64,000 nt of DNA from Variovorax sp. Root318D1 (GTDB lineage Bacteria > Pseudomonadota > Gammaproteobacteria > Burkholderiales > Burkholderiaceae_C): positions 618,977-682,976 of the forward strand of contig NZ_LMCQ01000012.1 of assembly GCF_001424835.1 (NCBI RefSeq), read 5' to 3'. Below are positions 55,943 through 64,000 of the stretch, piece by piece (positions within the stretch are counted from its first letter, which is position 1; every line of letters starts with the position of its first letter). The notes under the pieces are model-generated. The model saw only the letters and a program-made list of their open reading frames with translations. It had not been told where the DNA came from and searched no databases. Both the position numbers and the translations under genes were made by a program.

Positions 55943-58900
55943 ACATCTCGGAGCTCTGCATCCGTCGTCCCGCGATGACGGTGCTGTTGTCCGCCGCCGT
56001 CGTGGTGGCGGGCATCTTTGCGTACTTCAGCATCCCGGTTGCGGCGCTGCCGAGCTACAACACGCCGGTCATCAACGTGAACGCCCAGCTGCCGGGCGCA
56101 AGCCCGGACACCATGGCATCGTCGGTCGCGCTGCCGCTCGAGAAGCAGTTCTCGACCATTCCAGGCCTGCAGACAATCAGTTCGGTCAATACGCAGGGCG
56201 TGAGTTCGATCACGCTGGAGTTCGTGAGCAGCCGCGACATCGACGCCGCCGCCGTCGACGTGCAGGCCGCGTTGCTGCGCGCCCAGCGGCAGCTGCCGCA
56301 GGAACTGACGCAGCTGCCTTCGTACCGCAAAGTGAATCCGGCCGATGCGCCGGTGCTGTTCATCGCGCTGATTTCTCCGTCGATGAACCCGTCCGAGCTC
56401 AACGACTATGCCGAGAACCTGATCTCGCCCACGCTCTCAACCATCGATGGCGTGGCGCAGGTGGGCGTGTATGGCCGCAAGGCCTTTGCGGTGCGAATCA
56501 AGGCCAATGCCGACCTGCTCAATGCGCGCAACATTACGCTCGACGAGCTGGCCAAGGCCGTGAACTCGGCCAACGCCAACACGCCGGTCGGCACGCTCGA
56601 CGGGCCGCGCCAGACGCTCACCATCCAGGCCAACCGCCAGCTCACCAAGGCGGAAGATTTCGCCAAGCTGATCGTCGGGCAGCGCAACGGCGCGCCGGTG
56701 CGGCTCGACGAAGTGGCCACCATCGAGAACAGCTTCGAATCGGTCAAGACCGCGAGCAGCTTCAATGGCCAGAGCTCCATCTCGCTGGCCGTGCAGCGCC
56801 AGCCCAATGCCAACACGGTGGAGGTGGTGGATGCGGTGCGCGCGCTCATTCCGCGCTTCAAGGCCGAGCTGCCGCAATCGGTCGAGATCCACATGGTGAA
56901 CGACCGCTCGCTGTCCATCCGCGAGGCCGTGCACGACGTGCAGCTCACGCTGCTGGGCACCATCGCGCTGGTGGTGCTGGTGATCTTCCTGTTCCTGCAC
57001 CGGCTGGTGGCGACGCTGATTCCGGCCGCGACCATTCCCATCTCGCTGATCGGCGCGGTGGCGCTGCTCTACGCCTTTGGCTATAGCCTGGACAACGTCT
57101 CGCTGCTGGGCATCACGCTGGCCGTGGGCCTGGTGGTGGACGATGCGATCGTGGTGCTCGAAAACATCATGCGCTACGTCGAAAAGGGCATGGAGCCCTT
57201 TGCCGCGGCGCTGCGCGGCGCGCGCGAGGTGGGCTTCACCATCGTCTCGATCTCGATCTCGCTGGTGGCGGTGTTCATTCCCATCTTCTTCATGCCGGGC
57301 GTGATCGGCCTGCTGTTCCACGAGTTCGCGGTGGTGGTTGCGCTGGCGGTGCTGGTGTCGGCCGTCGTCTCGCTCACGCTGGTGCCGATGCTCGCGAGCC
57401 GGCTGCTCAAGCACGTGCCCCGCAAGGACGGCGTGCTCGACCATGAAGAGGGGCATCCGGAACCCGGCACCGCCATCGGCCGCGCCTTTGAGCGCGGCTA
57501 CCGCTGGGTGCATGGCAGCTACATGCGCACGCTCGACTGGACACTGGGACACCGCGCACTGATGCTGCTGATCGCCGGCGGCACCTTCATCGTCACTGCG
57601 TGGCTGTTCGTCTCCATTCCGAAGGGCTTCTTTCCCGAGGAGGACATCGGGCAGATCCAGATCACCACCGAAGCGGCCGAGGACATTTCCTTCACCGCCA
57701 TGAACGCACTTCAGGAACGCGTGGCCGCATCGCTCCTGGCCGACCCGAGCGTGGCTTACGTGAACTCGTTCGTCGGCGTGGGTGGCCCCACGGCCACGCA
57801 GAACTCCGGCCGCCTGTTCGCCGTGCTCAAGCCGCGCAACCAGCGCCCCAAGATGGCCGTGGTGCTCGAGTCGCTGCGCCAGCGCTTCCGCGAGATTCCG
57901 GGCATTGCGGTCTACATGCAGCCGGTGCAGAACCTGCGCCTGGGCGGCCGCCAGAGCAAGGCGCGCTTCCAGTACACGCTGCAGAGCGTGAACGCGGGCG
58001 AGATGGTGCCCTGGGCCACGCGGCTGATGGAGCGCATGCGCGCCGACCCGGCGTTCCGCGACGTCACCAGCGATTCGCAGAACCGCGGCCTGCAAGCCAC
58101 GCTCGAGGTCGACCGCGACAAGGCCGGCGTGCTCGGCGTGGCCGTGGGCGACCTTCGCACCGCGCTCTACAACGCCTATGGCGACCGGCAGATCGGCAGC
58201 ATCTACGGCGCGAGCAACACCTACCAGGTGATTCTCTCGGCCTCCGACAACGACCGCCAGTTCGAGGACGACATGTCGCGCCTGTCGGTGCGCAGCACCA
58301 CGGGCCGGCTGGTTCCGCTCTCGGCCTTCTCGACCGTCCAGCGCACCGTGGGACCGACCTCGGTCAACCACCAGGGCCAGCTGCAGGCGGTGACGGTGTC
58401 GTTCAACCTCGCGCCCGACGTGCCGCTGGGCAACGCGACCGCGAAGATCGACCAGTTCAAGGAAGAGCTGAAGATGCCGCCGTCGATCATCACCACCTAC
58501 GGCGGCGATGCGGCGGTGTTCCAGAGCTCGCAGGCCAGCCAGGCCGTGCTGCTGGTGCTGGCCGTGCTGGTGATCTACGTGCTCTTGGGCGTGCTGTACG
58601 AAAGCTACATCCATCCGCTGACCATCCTGGCCGGCCTGCCGTCGGCCGCCGTGGGCGCGCTGCTTTCACTCAAGCTCTTCAGCTTCGACCTGACGCTGAT
58701 TGCCACCATCGGCATCCTGCTCCTGATCGGCATCGTGAAGAAAAACGCGATCATGATGATTGACTTTGCGCTCGATGCGCAGCGCACCGAAGGCATGAAG
58801 CCGGTCGATGCGATCCGCGAGGCCTGCCGGCTGCGCTTCCGCCCCATCATGATGACCACGCTGGCCGCGCTGATGGGTGCGCTGCCGCTGGCATTGGGGC

Positions 58901-59115
58901 TGGGCGCCGGCGCCGAACTGCGCCAGCCGCTGGGTGTGGCGGTGGTGGGCGGGCTCATCTTCTCGCAGGTGATCACGCTTTACATCACGCCCGCGATCTA
59001 TCTTGCGCTCGACCGCTACAGCGGCACCGGGCCCATGGTCGATCTGCCGGGCGAGGCGAAAAAGGCCGAGGCCGGTGGCGCCGCCGCGGGGCACGCGGCC
59101 TCCTCGCACGCCTAG
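55939..59115 (+). CDS. RND efflux permease (MdtB/MdtC-like)
   Basis: A 1058-residue proton-driven inner-membrane pump with twelve membrane helices and two large periplasmic loops. The proton relay residues are present: the DD pair in LAVGLVVDDAIVVLENI and the lysine in IGIVKKNAIMMIDFAL. The N-terminus MNISELCIRRPAMTVLL resembles the MdtB/MdtC/MuxB branch. Only one permease is encoded, and no outer-membrane factor gene follows. The gene ends tail to tail with the phosphatase gene, sharing a CTAG for both stop codons. Confidence 0.94.
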   Translation: MNISELCIRRPAMTVLLSAAVVVAGIFAYFSIPVAALPSYNTPVINVNAQLPGASPDTMASSVALPLEKQFSTIPGLQTISSVNTQGVSSITLEFVSSRDIDAAAVDVQAALLRAQRQLPQELTQLPSYRKVNPADAPVLFIALISPSMNPSELNDYAENLISPTLSTIDGVAQVGVYGRKAFAVRIKANADLLNARNITLDELAKAVNSANANTPVGTLDGPRQTLTIQANRQLTKAEDFAKLIVGQRNGAPVRLDEVATIENSFESVKTASSFNGQSSISLAVQRQPNANTVEVVDAVRALIPRFKAELPQSVEIHMVNDRSLSIREAVHDVQLTLLGTIALVVLVIFLFLHRLVATLIPAATIPISLIGAVALLYAFGYSLDNVSLLGITLAVGLVVDDAIVVLENIMRYVEKGMEPFAAALRGAREVGFTIVSISISLVAVFIPIFFMPGVIGLLFHEFAVVVALAVLVSAVVSLTLVPMLASRLLKHVPRKDGVLDHEEGHPEPGTAIGRAFERGYRWVHGSYMRTLDWTLGHRALMLLIAGGTFIVTAWLFVSIPKGFFPEEDIGQIQITTEAAEDISFTAMNALQERVAASLLADPSVAYVNSFVGVGGPTATQNSGRLFAVLKPRNQRPKMAVVLESLRQRFREIPGIAVYMQPVQNLRLGGRQSKARFQYTLQSVNAGEMVPWATRLMERMRADPAFRDVTSDSQNRGLQATLEVDRDKAGVLGVAVGDLRTALYNAYGDRQIGSIYGASNTYQVILSASDNDRQFEDDMSRLSVRSTTGRLVPLSAFSTVQRTVGPTSVNHQGQLQAVTVSFNLAPDVPLGNATAKIDQFKEELKMPPSIITTYGGDAAVFQSSQASQAVLLVLAVLVIYVLLGVLYESYIHPLTILAGLPSAAVGALLSLKLFSFDLTLIATIGILLLIGIVKKNAIMMIDFALDAQRTEGMKPVDAIREACRLRFRPIMMTTLAALMGALPLALGLGAGAELRQPLGVAVVGGLIFSQVITLYITPAIYLALDRYSGTGPMVDLPGEAKKAEAGGAAAGHAASSHA

Positions 59116-59765
59116 GTCGTCGTCTCGTCGAGGATGTCGTCGTCCTCGTCCGTCACCAGGTGGGCGGTGTCGCTCCAGCCCACCAGGCTGAAGCCCTCGG
59201 GCGTCCACAGCATGCGGTTGATGGCCGCGTTGCCGAGCTGCCAGGTGCGCGGCGCCTGCAGCTCCTGGCGCGTGGCGGCGCGGTAGAGCACGTCCATCAC
59301 GCCGCCGTGCGCCACCAGCGCCACCAGTTGGCCCGGATGGCGCGCGGCCAGTTTCGACGCAATGTGCGTCACGCGCTCGCGAAACGCCAGCAGGCTCTCG
59401 CCGCCCTCGGGCTCGAACTCGGGATCGCGCTCGCGCCAGCGCCTGGCCTGGTCGGGCAAGGTGGCTTCGATCTCCGCGAAGCTCATGCCCTCGAAGCGGC
59501 CGAAGGCGCGTTCGCGCAGGCCGGGCTCGGGGTGCACCGTGAGGCCATGGGGGCGCGCGATCTCCTGCGCGGTCTGCCAGGCGCGCGACAGGTCGCTCGC
59601 GTAGATCGCGCCGATGTCTTCGTGCGCCAGCGCCTGCCCCACGCGCCGGGCCTGCCAGAGGCCGGTGGCGTTGAGTCCGACGTCGAGCTGGCCCTGGATG
59701 CGGGTGTCGACGTTCCAGGCGGTCTCGCCATGGCGAACGGCAATCAGGCGGGTGATTTCTTCCAT
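59112..59765 (-). CDS. Histidine phosphatase superfamily (phosphoglycerate mutase-like)
   Basis: The 217-residue product has the RHG motif AVRHGETAWNVDTRIQGQLD at residues 9-28 (catalytic H11), the later LRERAFGRFEGM segment with the acid residue, and VALVAHGGVMDVL with the second catalytic histidine. These mark the branch including cofactor-dependent phosphoglycerate mutase-like and CobC/YtjC phosphatases. The substrate is unknown. It lies 21 bases after the DUF4136 gene at the end of the SDR-folB-ttcA run. Confidence 0.88.
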   Translation of the reverse strand: MEEITRLIAVRHGETAWNVDTRIQGQLDVGLNATGLWQARRVGQALAHEDIGAIYASDLSRAWQTAQEIARPHGLTVHPEPGLRERAFGRFEGMSFAEIEATLPDQARRWRERDPEFEPEGGESLLAFRERVTHIASKLAARHPGQLVALVAHGGVMDVLYRAATRQELQAPRTWQLGNAAINRMLWTPEGFSLVGWSDTAHLVTDEDDDILDETTT

Positions 59766-59786
59766 CGGCCGGATTCTAGAAGCGGC

Positions 59787-60404
59787 TCACTTCTTCGCAG
59801 CCGAGAGTTCGATGTTCACGCGGCGCTCGCCCTGCGGCGGATTCGGGAATCCTTGCAGCGCGGCCTGGAACATCACCGGCAGGATGGTCGCGCTCGCGTT
59901 GTACGGCCCGTCGTTGCGGGCCCGTGTTTCGTAGACGACGCGGTTCGAGCCGATGTCGCGCAGCACGATGCTCACCTCGCGCTCATACCAGGGGTTGGCC
60001 GCAGGCGGGATGAAGCCAGGCCCACCGTACCAGCCGCCGCCATACCAGCGGCGCGCGTAGCCGTGGTAGCCGTAGCCAGCGCCCCAGGGGCCGTCGAACA
60101 GCCACGGGTCGGCCCAGGGCGAAAGGCCGACCGTCACGCGTGCGCCGATCTGCGCGCTGTACTGCGGCTTGGCGTCGTCGCGGCGGAGGCCCACTTTTTC
60201 GAGTGCCGCCGCGGCCATCGCCTCGAGCGATTCCTGCTGGGCGGCGTCGGCCTGCTGCGACGGCAGCCGTTCGAAGCGGTAGGTGGCGCTGGGCGGCACC
60301 GCGGCGAGCGAGGAGAAGCTTTTCACATCGCTGTCGACCACCCACGAGGTGGCGCAGCCGCTCAGTGATGCTGCCAAAAAGAGAGCAAAAAACGCACGTT
60401 TCAT
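59787..60404 (-). CDS. DUF4136 family lipoprotein
   Basis: The 205-residue product has a lipoprotein signal peptide (lipobox LSGC, C17). A domain starting SDVKSFSSLAAVPPSATYRFERLPS is typical of DUF4136, and a Gly/Tyr/Trp/Pro-rich stretch lies at about residues 100-140. A strand-rich end reads VSIVLRDIGSNRVVYETRA. Family function is unknown; probably outer-membrane associated. It lies 46 bases after ttcA. Confidence 0.86.
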   Translation of the reverse strand: MKRAFFALFLAASLSGCATSWVVDSDVKSFSSLAAVPPSATYRFERLPSQQADAAQQESLEAMAAAALEKVGLRRDDAKPQYSAQIGARVTVGLSPWADPWLFDGPWGAGYGYHGYARRWYGGGWYGGPGFIPPAANPWYEREVSIVLRDIGSNRVVYETRARNDGPYNASATILPVMFQAALQGFPNPPQGERRVNIELSAAKK

Positions 60405-60450
60405 GAGGATCTCCGGGCTCCGCGGCCCAAAATTCCCCTGGGTTGCCCGT

Positions 60451-61389
60451 TCAGCCCTGGAGGATGCGCAGGGCTGCAGGTGCCTGGGAGAGCAGGTCGA
60501 AAGAAGGCGTGTCGAAGGCCTTGTCGCCGTCTTCGTCGGCCACGCCGGTGGCCTTCAGACCCTTGAAGTCGTGCCGCGTTCCGTCGAGCAGGTGCGAGGG
60601 CACCACGTTCTGCAGCGCGGTGAACATGTTCTCCACGCGGCCGGGATGCTTTCTGTCCCACTCGCGCAGCATTTCGCCGACCTGCTTGCGCTGCAGGTTT
60701 TCCTGGCTGCCGCACAGCGTGCACGGAATGATCGGAAATTCGCGGTGCTGCGCCCAGCGCACCAGGTCTTTCTCGGCCACGTAGGCGAGCGGGCGGATCA
60801 CGATGTGCTTGCCGTCGTCGCTCACGAGCTTGGGCGGCATGCTCTTGAGCTTGCCCGCGAAGAACATGTTGAGAAAAAAGGTCTGCAGCATGTCGTCGCG
60901 GTGGTGCCCCAGTGCCACCTTGGTGGCGCCGAGCTCGTCCGCCACGCGGTACAGGATGCCGCGGCGCAGGCGGCTGCACAAACCGCAGGTCGTCTTGCCC
61001 TCGGGAATCACGCGCTTGACGATGCTGTAGGTGTCCTGGTTCTCGATGTGGAAGTCCACGCCGAGCTCGCTCAAATACTTGGGCAGCACTTCTTCCGGAA
61101 AGCCGGGCTGCTTCTGGTCGAGGTTGACCGCGACGATGTCGAAATGAATCGGTGCGCGCGCCTTGAGCTTGAGCAGGATGTCCAGCATGGCGTAGCTGTC
61201 CTTCCCGCCCGAGACGCACACCATGACCTTGTCGCCCTCTTCGATCATGTTGTAGTCGACGATGGCGCGGCCCACTTCGCGGCACAGGCGCTTTTCAAGC
61301 TTGTGCGTCTCGCGTTCGATCTTCAGCGAGTTGGTGGCGATGGGGGTGGCGCCGGCGACGGGCGCCTCGTCGATCCAGACGGCGTTCAT
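60451..61389 (-). CDS. ttcA: TtcA, tRNA 2-thiocytidine(32) synthetase
   Basis: TtcA thiolates cytidine 32 of some tRNAs through an iron-sulfur dependent PP-loop reaction. The 312-residue protein has the PP-loop [14 protein letters not shown] at about residues 50-63 and two cysteine pairs that bind the cluster: [10 protein letters not shown] near 135 and CTLCGSQ near 225. Length is normal. It lies 53 bases after folB on the same strand. Together with miaB this is the second anticodon-loop sulfur modification gene in the window. Confidence 0.96.
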   Translation of the reverse strand: MNAVWIDEAPVAGATPIATNSLKIERETHKLEKRLCREVGRAIVDYNMIEEGDKVMVCVSGGKDSYAMLDILLKLKARAPIHFDIVAVNLDQKQPGFPEEVLPKYLSELGVDFHIENQDTYSIVKRVIPEGKTTCGLCSRLRRGILYRVADELGATKVALGHHRDDMLQTFFLNMFFAGKLKSMPPKLVSDDGKHIVIRPLAYVAEKDLVRWAQHREFPIIPCTLCGSQENLQRKQVGEMLREWDRKHPGRVENMFTALQNVVPSHLLDGTRHDFKGLKATGVADEDGDKAFDTPSFDLLSQAPAALRILQG

Positions 61390-61442
61390 GGGTGGGCTGC
61401 TTCAGGCAAATCGGGGGGAGGAAGCCCCGATTTTGCCTTGGA

Positions 61443-61829
61443 TCACCATTCCCCGGCTTCCATGCGGATAGCCACCTCGCAGTCGTCGAAGATTTCGAGC
61501 TTGGCGATCTTCACCCGCACGCCGACCACGCCGGGCAGCTGCAGCAGGCGCTGCGCAAGCTTGCCGATGAGGGTTTCGAGCAGGTTCACGTGCTCGGCCG
61601 TGCACTCGTCGATGATGATGCGGCGCACCTTGCGGTAGTCCAGCACATGAAAGATGTCGTCGTCCTTCGGCATCAGCGGCTGCGCGCCCAGATGCAGCTC
61701 GGCGTCGACCTGGATCGGCTGCGGCGCCGTCTTTTCCTGGTCGAGGATGCCCAGGTTGGCATCGAAGCGAAGCCCTTGCAGGGTGAGAGTCTGGCGGCCG
61801 ATGGGGGTAGAGGACATGGTGGGGCTCAC
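61443..61829 (-). CDS. folB: FolB-type dihydroneopterin aldolase
   Basis: The 128-residue protein matches the FolB/FolX family. It starts with a GRQTLTLQGLRFDANLGILD strand, has the YRKVRRIIIDECTAEHVNLLE segment with the catalytic glutamate region, and ends with VRVKIAKLEIFDDCEVAIRM. FolB converts dihydroneopterin to hydroxymethyldihydropterin in folate synthesis; the close relative FolX acts on the triphosphate. The gene overlaps the SDR gene by 4 bases. Because that partner is pteridine-reductase-like, a monapterin branch (FolX/FolM) is a real alternative. Confidence 0.88.
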   Translation of the reverse strand: MSPTMSSTPIGRQTLTLQGLRFDANLGILDQEKTAPQPIQVDAELHLGAQPLMPKDDDIFHVLDYRKVRRIIIDECTAEHVNLLETLIGKLAQRLLQLPGVVGVRVKIAKLEIFDDCEVAIRMEAGEW

Positions 61830-62611
61830 ATCAGCGAGAAGTCGCGGTCGAATTTCATGAGGTGCTGGCCCCCGTCCACCAAGAGCGTGGTGCCGGTGAT
61901 CGAGTTGTTCTCCAGCGCGAACTTCACCGTGGCCGCGACGTCGGCAGGCGTGGAAGAGCGGCCCAGCGGCGACAGCTTGTGCAGCTGCGAAAACTTGGCC
62001 TCGTCGAGCATGTGGCTCGGCAGCGTGAGGCCGGGCGCCACGCCCACCACCCGCACGCGTGGCGCCAGCGCCATGGCCAGCATGGGCGTGGCGGCTTCGA
62101 GTGCAGCCTTGGAGAGCGTGTAGCTGAGAAAGTCGGGGTTCGGGTTCCAGAGCTTCTGGTCGAGCAGGTGCACCACCGCGCCCTGCGCGTCACGCAGCGC
62201 CAGGTGGTCGCGCAATGCCTGCGCCAGCAGGATGGCCGCGCCGGTGTTGCTACGCGCGTGTCGCTCCATGAGCGCATAGCTGAAGCTGGCCGCGTCGTCG
62301 TGCTCGAAGAGGGACGCACTGTGGACCACAGCGTCGACCCCGCCGAAATGCGCCGCCACGCGCGGCAGCAAGGCGCGGGTGGCGCCTTCGTCGAGGAGGT
62401 CGGCCTCGAAGACTGCCGAACTGCCCGAAAGTCCCGCGCAATCGGCCGCCGTTTGCTCGGCTTCGGCCCGCGAGCTGCGGTAGTGCACCGCCACCTGCCA
62501 GCCCCCTGCGGCGAGGGCCAGTGCGATCTCGCGGCCCAGCCGGCGTCCGGCTCCCGTGACGAGGACGGTGCGGGGGGCCGGAGTAACAGGAGGAAGAGGC
62601 ACTGTGCTCAT
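61826..62611 (-). CDS. SDR oxidoreductase of the pteridine reductase/FolM type
   Basis: The 261-residue short-chain dehydrogenase has the cofactor motif VTGAGRRLGREIALAL (about residues 17-32). The TGxxxRxG variant is typical of pteridine reductases such as PTR1 and FolM. The catalytic SYTLSKAAL motif lies near residue 162 and a C-terminal GTTLLVDGGQHL strand closes it. It overlaps folB by 4 bases, supporting a role in pterin reduction. The ATG at 62611 is preferred; an upstream TTG-type start would run into the divergent methyltransferase gene 26 bases away. Confidence 0.88.
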   Translation of the reverse strand: MSTVPLPPVTPAPRTVLVTGAGRRLGREIALALAAGGWQVAVHYRSSRAEAEQTAADCAGLSGSSAVFEADLLDEGATRALLPRVAAHFGGVDAVVHSASLFEHDDAASFSYALMERHARSNTGAAILLAQALRDHLALRDAQGAVVHLLDQKLWNPNPDFLSYTLSKAALEAATPMLAMALAPRVRVVGVAPGLTLPSHMLDEAKFSQLHKLSPLGRSSTPADVAATVKFALENNSITGTTLLVDGGQHLMKFDRDFSLM

Positions 62612-62637
62612 GCGGAGAGAGAAGGGAGAATCGGGGC

Positions 62638-63750
62638 GTGACGATAAAGACGACAAACAGTTTACCCATCGCCCTCGATACTTTGATTGCCCGCGCGGTG
62701 GAACGCGCCGGCGGATGGATCGGCTTCGACCGCTTCATGGCGCTGGCCTTGTACGCACCGGGTCTGGGCTACTACGCCAACAGCTCCGCCAAGTTCGGCC
62801 ACATGCCGTCTTCGGGCAGCGACTTCGTGACGGCGCCCGAACTCACGCCCATGTTCGGCCAGGCCCTCGCGGCCCAGGTGGTCGAAGCGCTGGAGAAGAC
62901 TGGCACCGACACGGTCTGGGAGTTTGGCGCCGGCTCGGGCGCGCTCGCGGTGCAGTTGCTGCACGCGCTCGACGAAATGGGCCGCGGCGACGTGCGCTAC
63001 CGCATCGTCGACCTGTCGGGCACCTTGCGCGAGCGGCAGCAGCAGGCGCTGGTGCGCTATGCCGACCGCGTCGATTGGCTCGGCGAGCTGCCGGAGTCGA
63101 TGCAGGGCGTGGTGGTTGGCAACGAGGTGCTCGATGCAATGCCGGTGCAACTGCTGGCGCGCGCGGGCGGCCAGTGGCATGAGCGCGGCGTGGTTCGCAA
63201 TGCAAGCGGCAATGGCTGGACCTGGGCCGATCGCGCCACGGAACTGCGGCCGCCCTTCGAGGTGCCGGGCGAGCACGACTATCTCACTGAAATCCATCCC
63301 CAGGCCGAGGCCTTCATCGCCACCCTGGCGGACCGCCTGGTAAAGGGTGCGGCCTTTTTCATCGACTACGGTTTTCCGGAGCGCGAGTACTACCACCCGC
63401 AGCGCCACATGGGAACGGTGATGTGCCACCGTGCGCACCAGGCCGACGGCGATCCGCTGTCCGACGTGGGCTACAAGGACATCACGGCGCACGTCAACTT
63501 CACTGGCATTGCGCTGGCGGGACAGGAAGCGGGGCTCGAGGTGCTGGGCTACACGAGCCAGGCGCGGTTTCTGCTGAACTGCGGGTTGCTTGCGAGGATG
63601 GAGCAGGGCTCTACTGCGGAGCGGGGAATGGCGGCTCGGCTCATTCATGAGCATGAGATGGGGGAGCTGTTCAAGGTGGTGGGGTTTGCTGTTGGTGAGC
63701 CTTGGGATGCAATGGGGTTTGTGGAGGGGGATCGGAGTCATACGCTCTGA
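62638..63750 (+). CDS. MidA/NDUFAF7-type SAM-dependent methyltransferase
   Basis: The 370-residue product belongs to the class I methyltransferase family of mitochondrial NDUFAF7 (arginine methyltransferase for complex I). It shows GWIGFDRFMALALYAPGLGY near residue 25, DFVTAPELTPMFGQALA, the SAM loop VWEFGAGSGALAVQLL near residue 100, and VVGNEVLDAMPVQ. The bacterial role is not established. It starts with GTG, with AGGGAG about 12 bases upstream, and is divergent from the SDR gene with only 26 bases between starts. The repeat at the right edge follows. Confidence 0.9.
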   Translation: MTIKTTNSLPIALDTLIARAVERAGGWIGFDRFMALALYAPGLGYYANSSAKFGHMPSSGSDFVTAPELTPMFGQALAAQVVEALEKTGTDTVWEFGAGSGALAVQLLHALDEMGRGDVRYRIVDLSGTLRERQQQALVRYADRVDWLGELPESMQGVVVGNEVLDAMPVQLLARAGGQWHERGVVRNASGNGWTWADRATELRPPFEVPGEHDYLTEIHPQAEAFIATLADRLVKGAAFFIDYGFPEREYYHPQRHMGTVMCHRAHQADGDPLSDVGYKDITAHVNFTGIALAGQEAGLEVLGYTSQARFLLNCGLLARMEQGSTAERGMAARLIHEHEMGELFKVVGFAVGEPWDAMGFVEGDRSHTL

Positions 63751-63778
63751 CTCTTTGAGCTGTTGGCCTTGTTTGCTT

Positions 63779-64000
63779 CCCGAGGCCGGGACTCGCCCCG
63801 GCGGGCGACTCACTTTCTTTTGCTTCGCCAAAAGAAAGTAAGCAAAGAAAAGGCGACCCCACTGTCTGCGACCCTCCGCTTCGCTGCGGGCAACCTGCGG
63901 TGCTCGGGTTTCGCGGGGTCTCGCAGAACTCGCTTCGCTCAGACAGCTGCGAGCCCTGATCCGCGAAACCCTGCGCTCCTCGGCGCATACAGAGGGGCTT
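63779..64000. repeat. Structured intergenic repeat element, continues past the window
   Basis: The stretch after the methyltransferase gene is a set of nested inverted repeats. ACTTTCTTTTG (63812-63822) pairs with CAAAAGAAAGT (63829-63839) around a CTTCGC loop. GGGTTTCGCGG (63906-63916) pairs with CCGCGAAACCC (63961-63971), and inside it CTCGCAG (63920-63926) pairs with CTGCGAG (63947-63953). I recall near-identical blocks in many Comamonadaceae and other proteobacterial genomes, where they produce spurious short frames; one such frame on the minus strand (63671-63988) is not annotated here. The right boundary is outside the window. Confidence 0.7.

Noticed and set aside
54728..59115. Possible complete three-part efflux operon
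   Set aside because: Only the adaptor and one permease are encoded. The downstream gene is on the opposite strand and is a phosphatase, so no outer-membrane channel gene belongs to this unit.
63671..63988. 105-codon open frame on the minus strand in the terminal repeat
   Set aside because: It lies within the structured dispersed repeat. Such frames recur with every copy and are explained by the repeat, not by a protein.

Overview
The window looks like chromosomal core sequence from a high-GC betaproteobacterium of the Comamonadaceae, most probably Variovorax or a close relative. The reasons are protein-level resemblance across the whole stretch, the order ftsW-murG-murC-ddl-ftsQ-ftsA-ftsZ-lpxC, the pilS-pilR-ampD-nrdA-nrdB neighbourhood, the AlaLys-rich H1-like protein, and a structured intergenic repeat at the right end of a type common in this family. 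The genus is an inference from memory; no database was searched. I see no prophage, insertion sequence, CRISPR array, rRNA or tRNA gene.

Layout. 1-8194 (+): end of the division and cell wall cluster (ftsW end, murG, murC, ddl, ftsQ, ftsA, ftsZ, lpxC), then a 58-residue membrane protein. 8435-10875 (-): acyltransferase, CdsA-like protein and ruvC. 10874-11299 (+): small DUF2809 membrane protein. 11244-16537 (-): esterase, RNase II-type nuclease, TonB-type protein, aroE, mtgA. 16906-19496 (+): NarL-type response regulator and its membrane kinase. 19527-21605 (-): large lipoprotein. 21730-26306 (+): rodA, tldD, a BamE-fold lipoprotein, then an aromatic-amino-acid attenuator in front of DAHP synthase. 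26303-28212 (-): cupin and mpl. 28313-34647 (+): unknown protein, thioredoxin, accB, accC, prmA, zinc-ribbon protein, adenosine kinase-like protein. 34727-45025 (-): H1-like protein, nrdB, nrdA, ampD, pilR, pilS, small zinc protein, CcsA-like protein. 45140-46528 (+): ffh. 46639-53997 (-): mdoH and the miaB-glrK-qseG-glrR set. 54094-54543 (-): small exported protein. 54728-59115 (+): RND efflux adaptor and pump. 59112-62611 (-): phosphatase, DUF4136 lipoprotein, ttcA, folB, pteridine-reductase-like SDR. 62638-63750 (+): MidA-type methyltransferase, followed by the repeat.

The common theme is the cell envelope: peptidoglycan synthesis (murG, murC, ddl, mtgA, rodA), its recycling (mpl, ampD), lipid A (lpxC), phospholipid (plsC/cdsA-like), periplasmic glucan (mdoH) and envelope sensing (glrKR). 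Precursor supply (DAHP synthase, aroE, accBC, nrdAB, folate/pterin genes) is interleaved.

The most interesting signals are regulatory or architectural. They are a four-segment transcription attenuator with a Phe/Tyr/Trp-rich and possibly leaderless leader peptide before DAHP synthase; a pair of NrdR-type boxes 32 bp apart on a recognisable nrdA promoter; a hairpin that buries the ribosome binding site of the BamE-fold lipoprotein gene; a 23-bp dyad before accB; a roughly 90-residue Pro/Ala-rich insertion splitting the acyltransferase domain of the PlsC-like protein; and the terminal multi-hairpin repeat.
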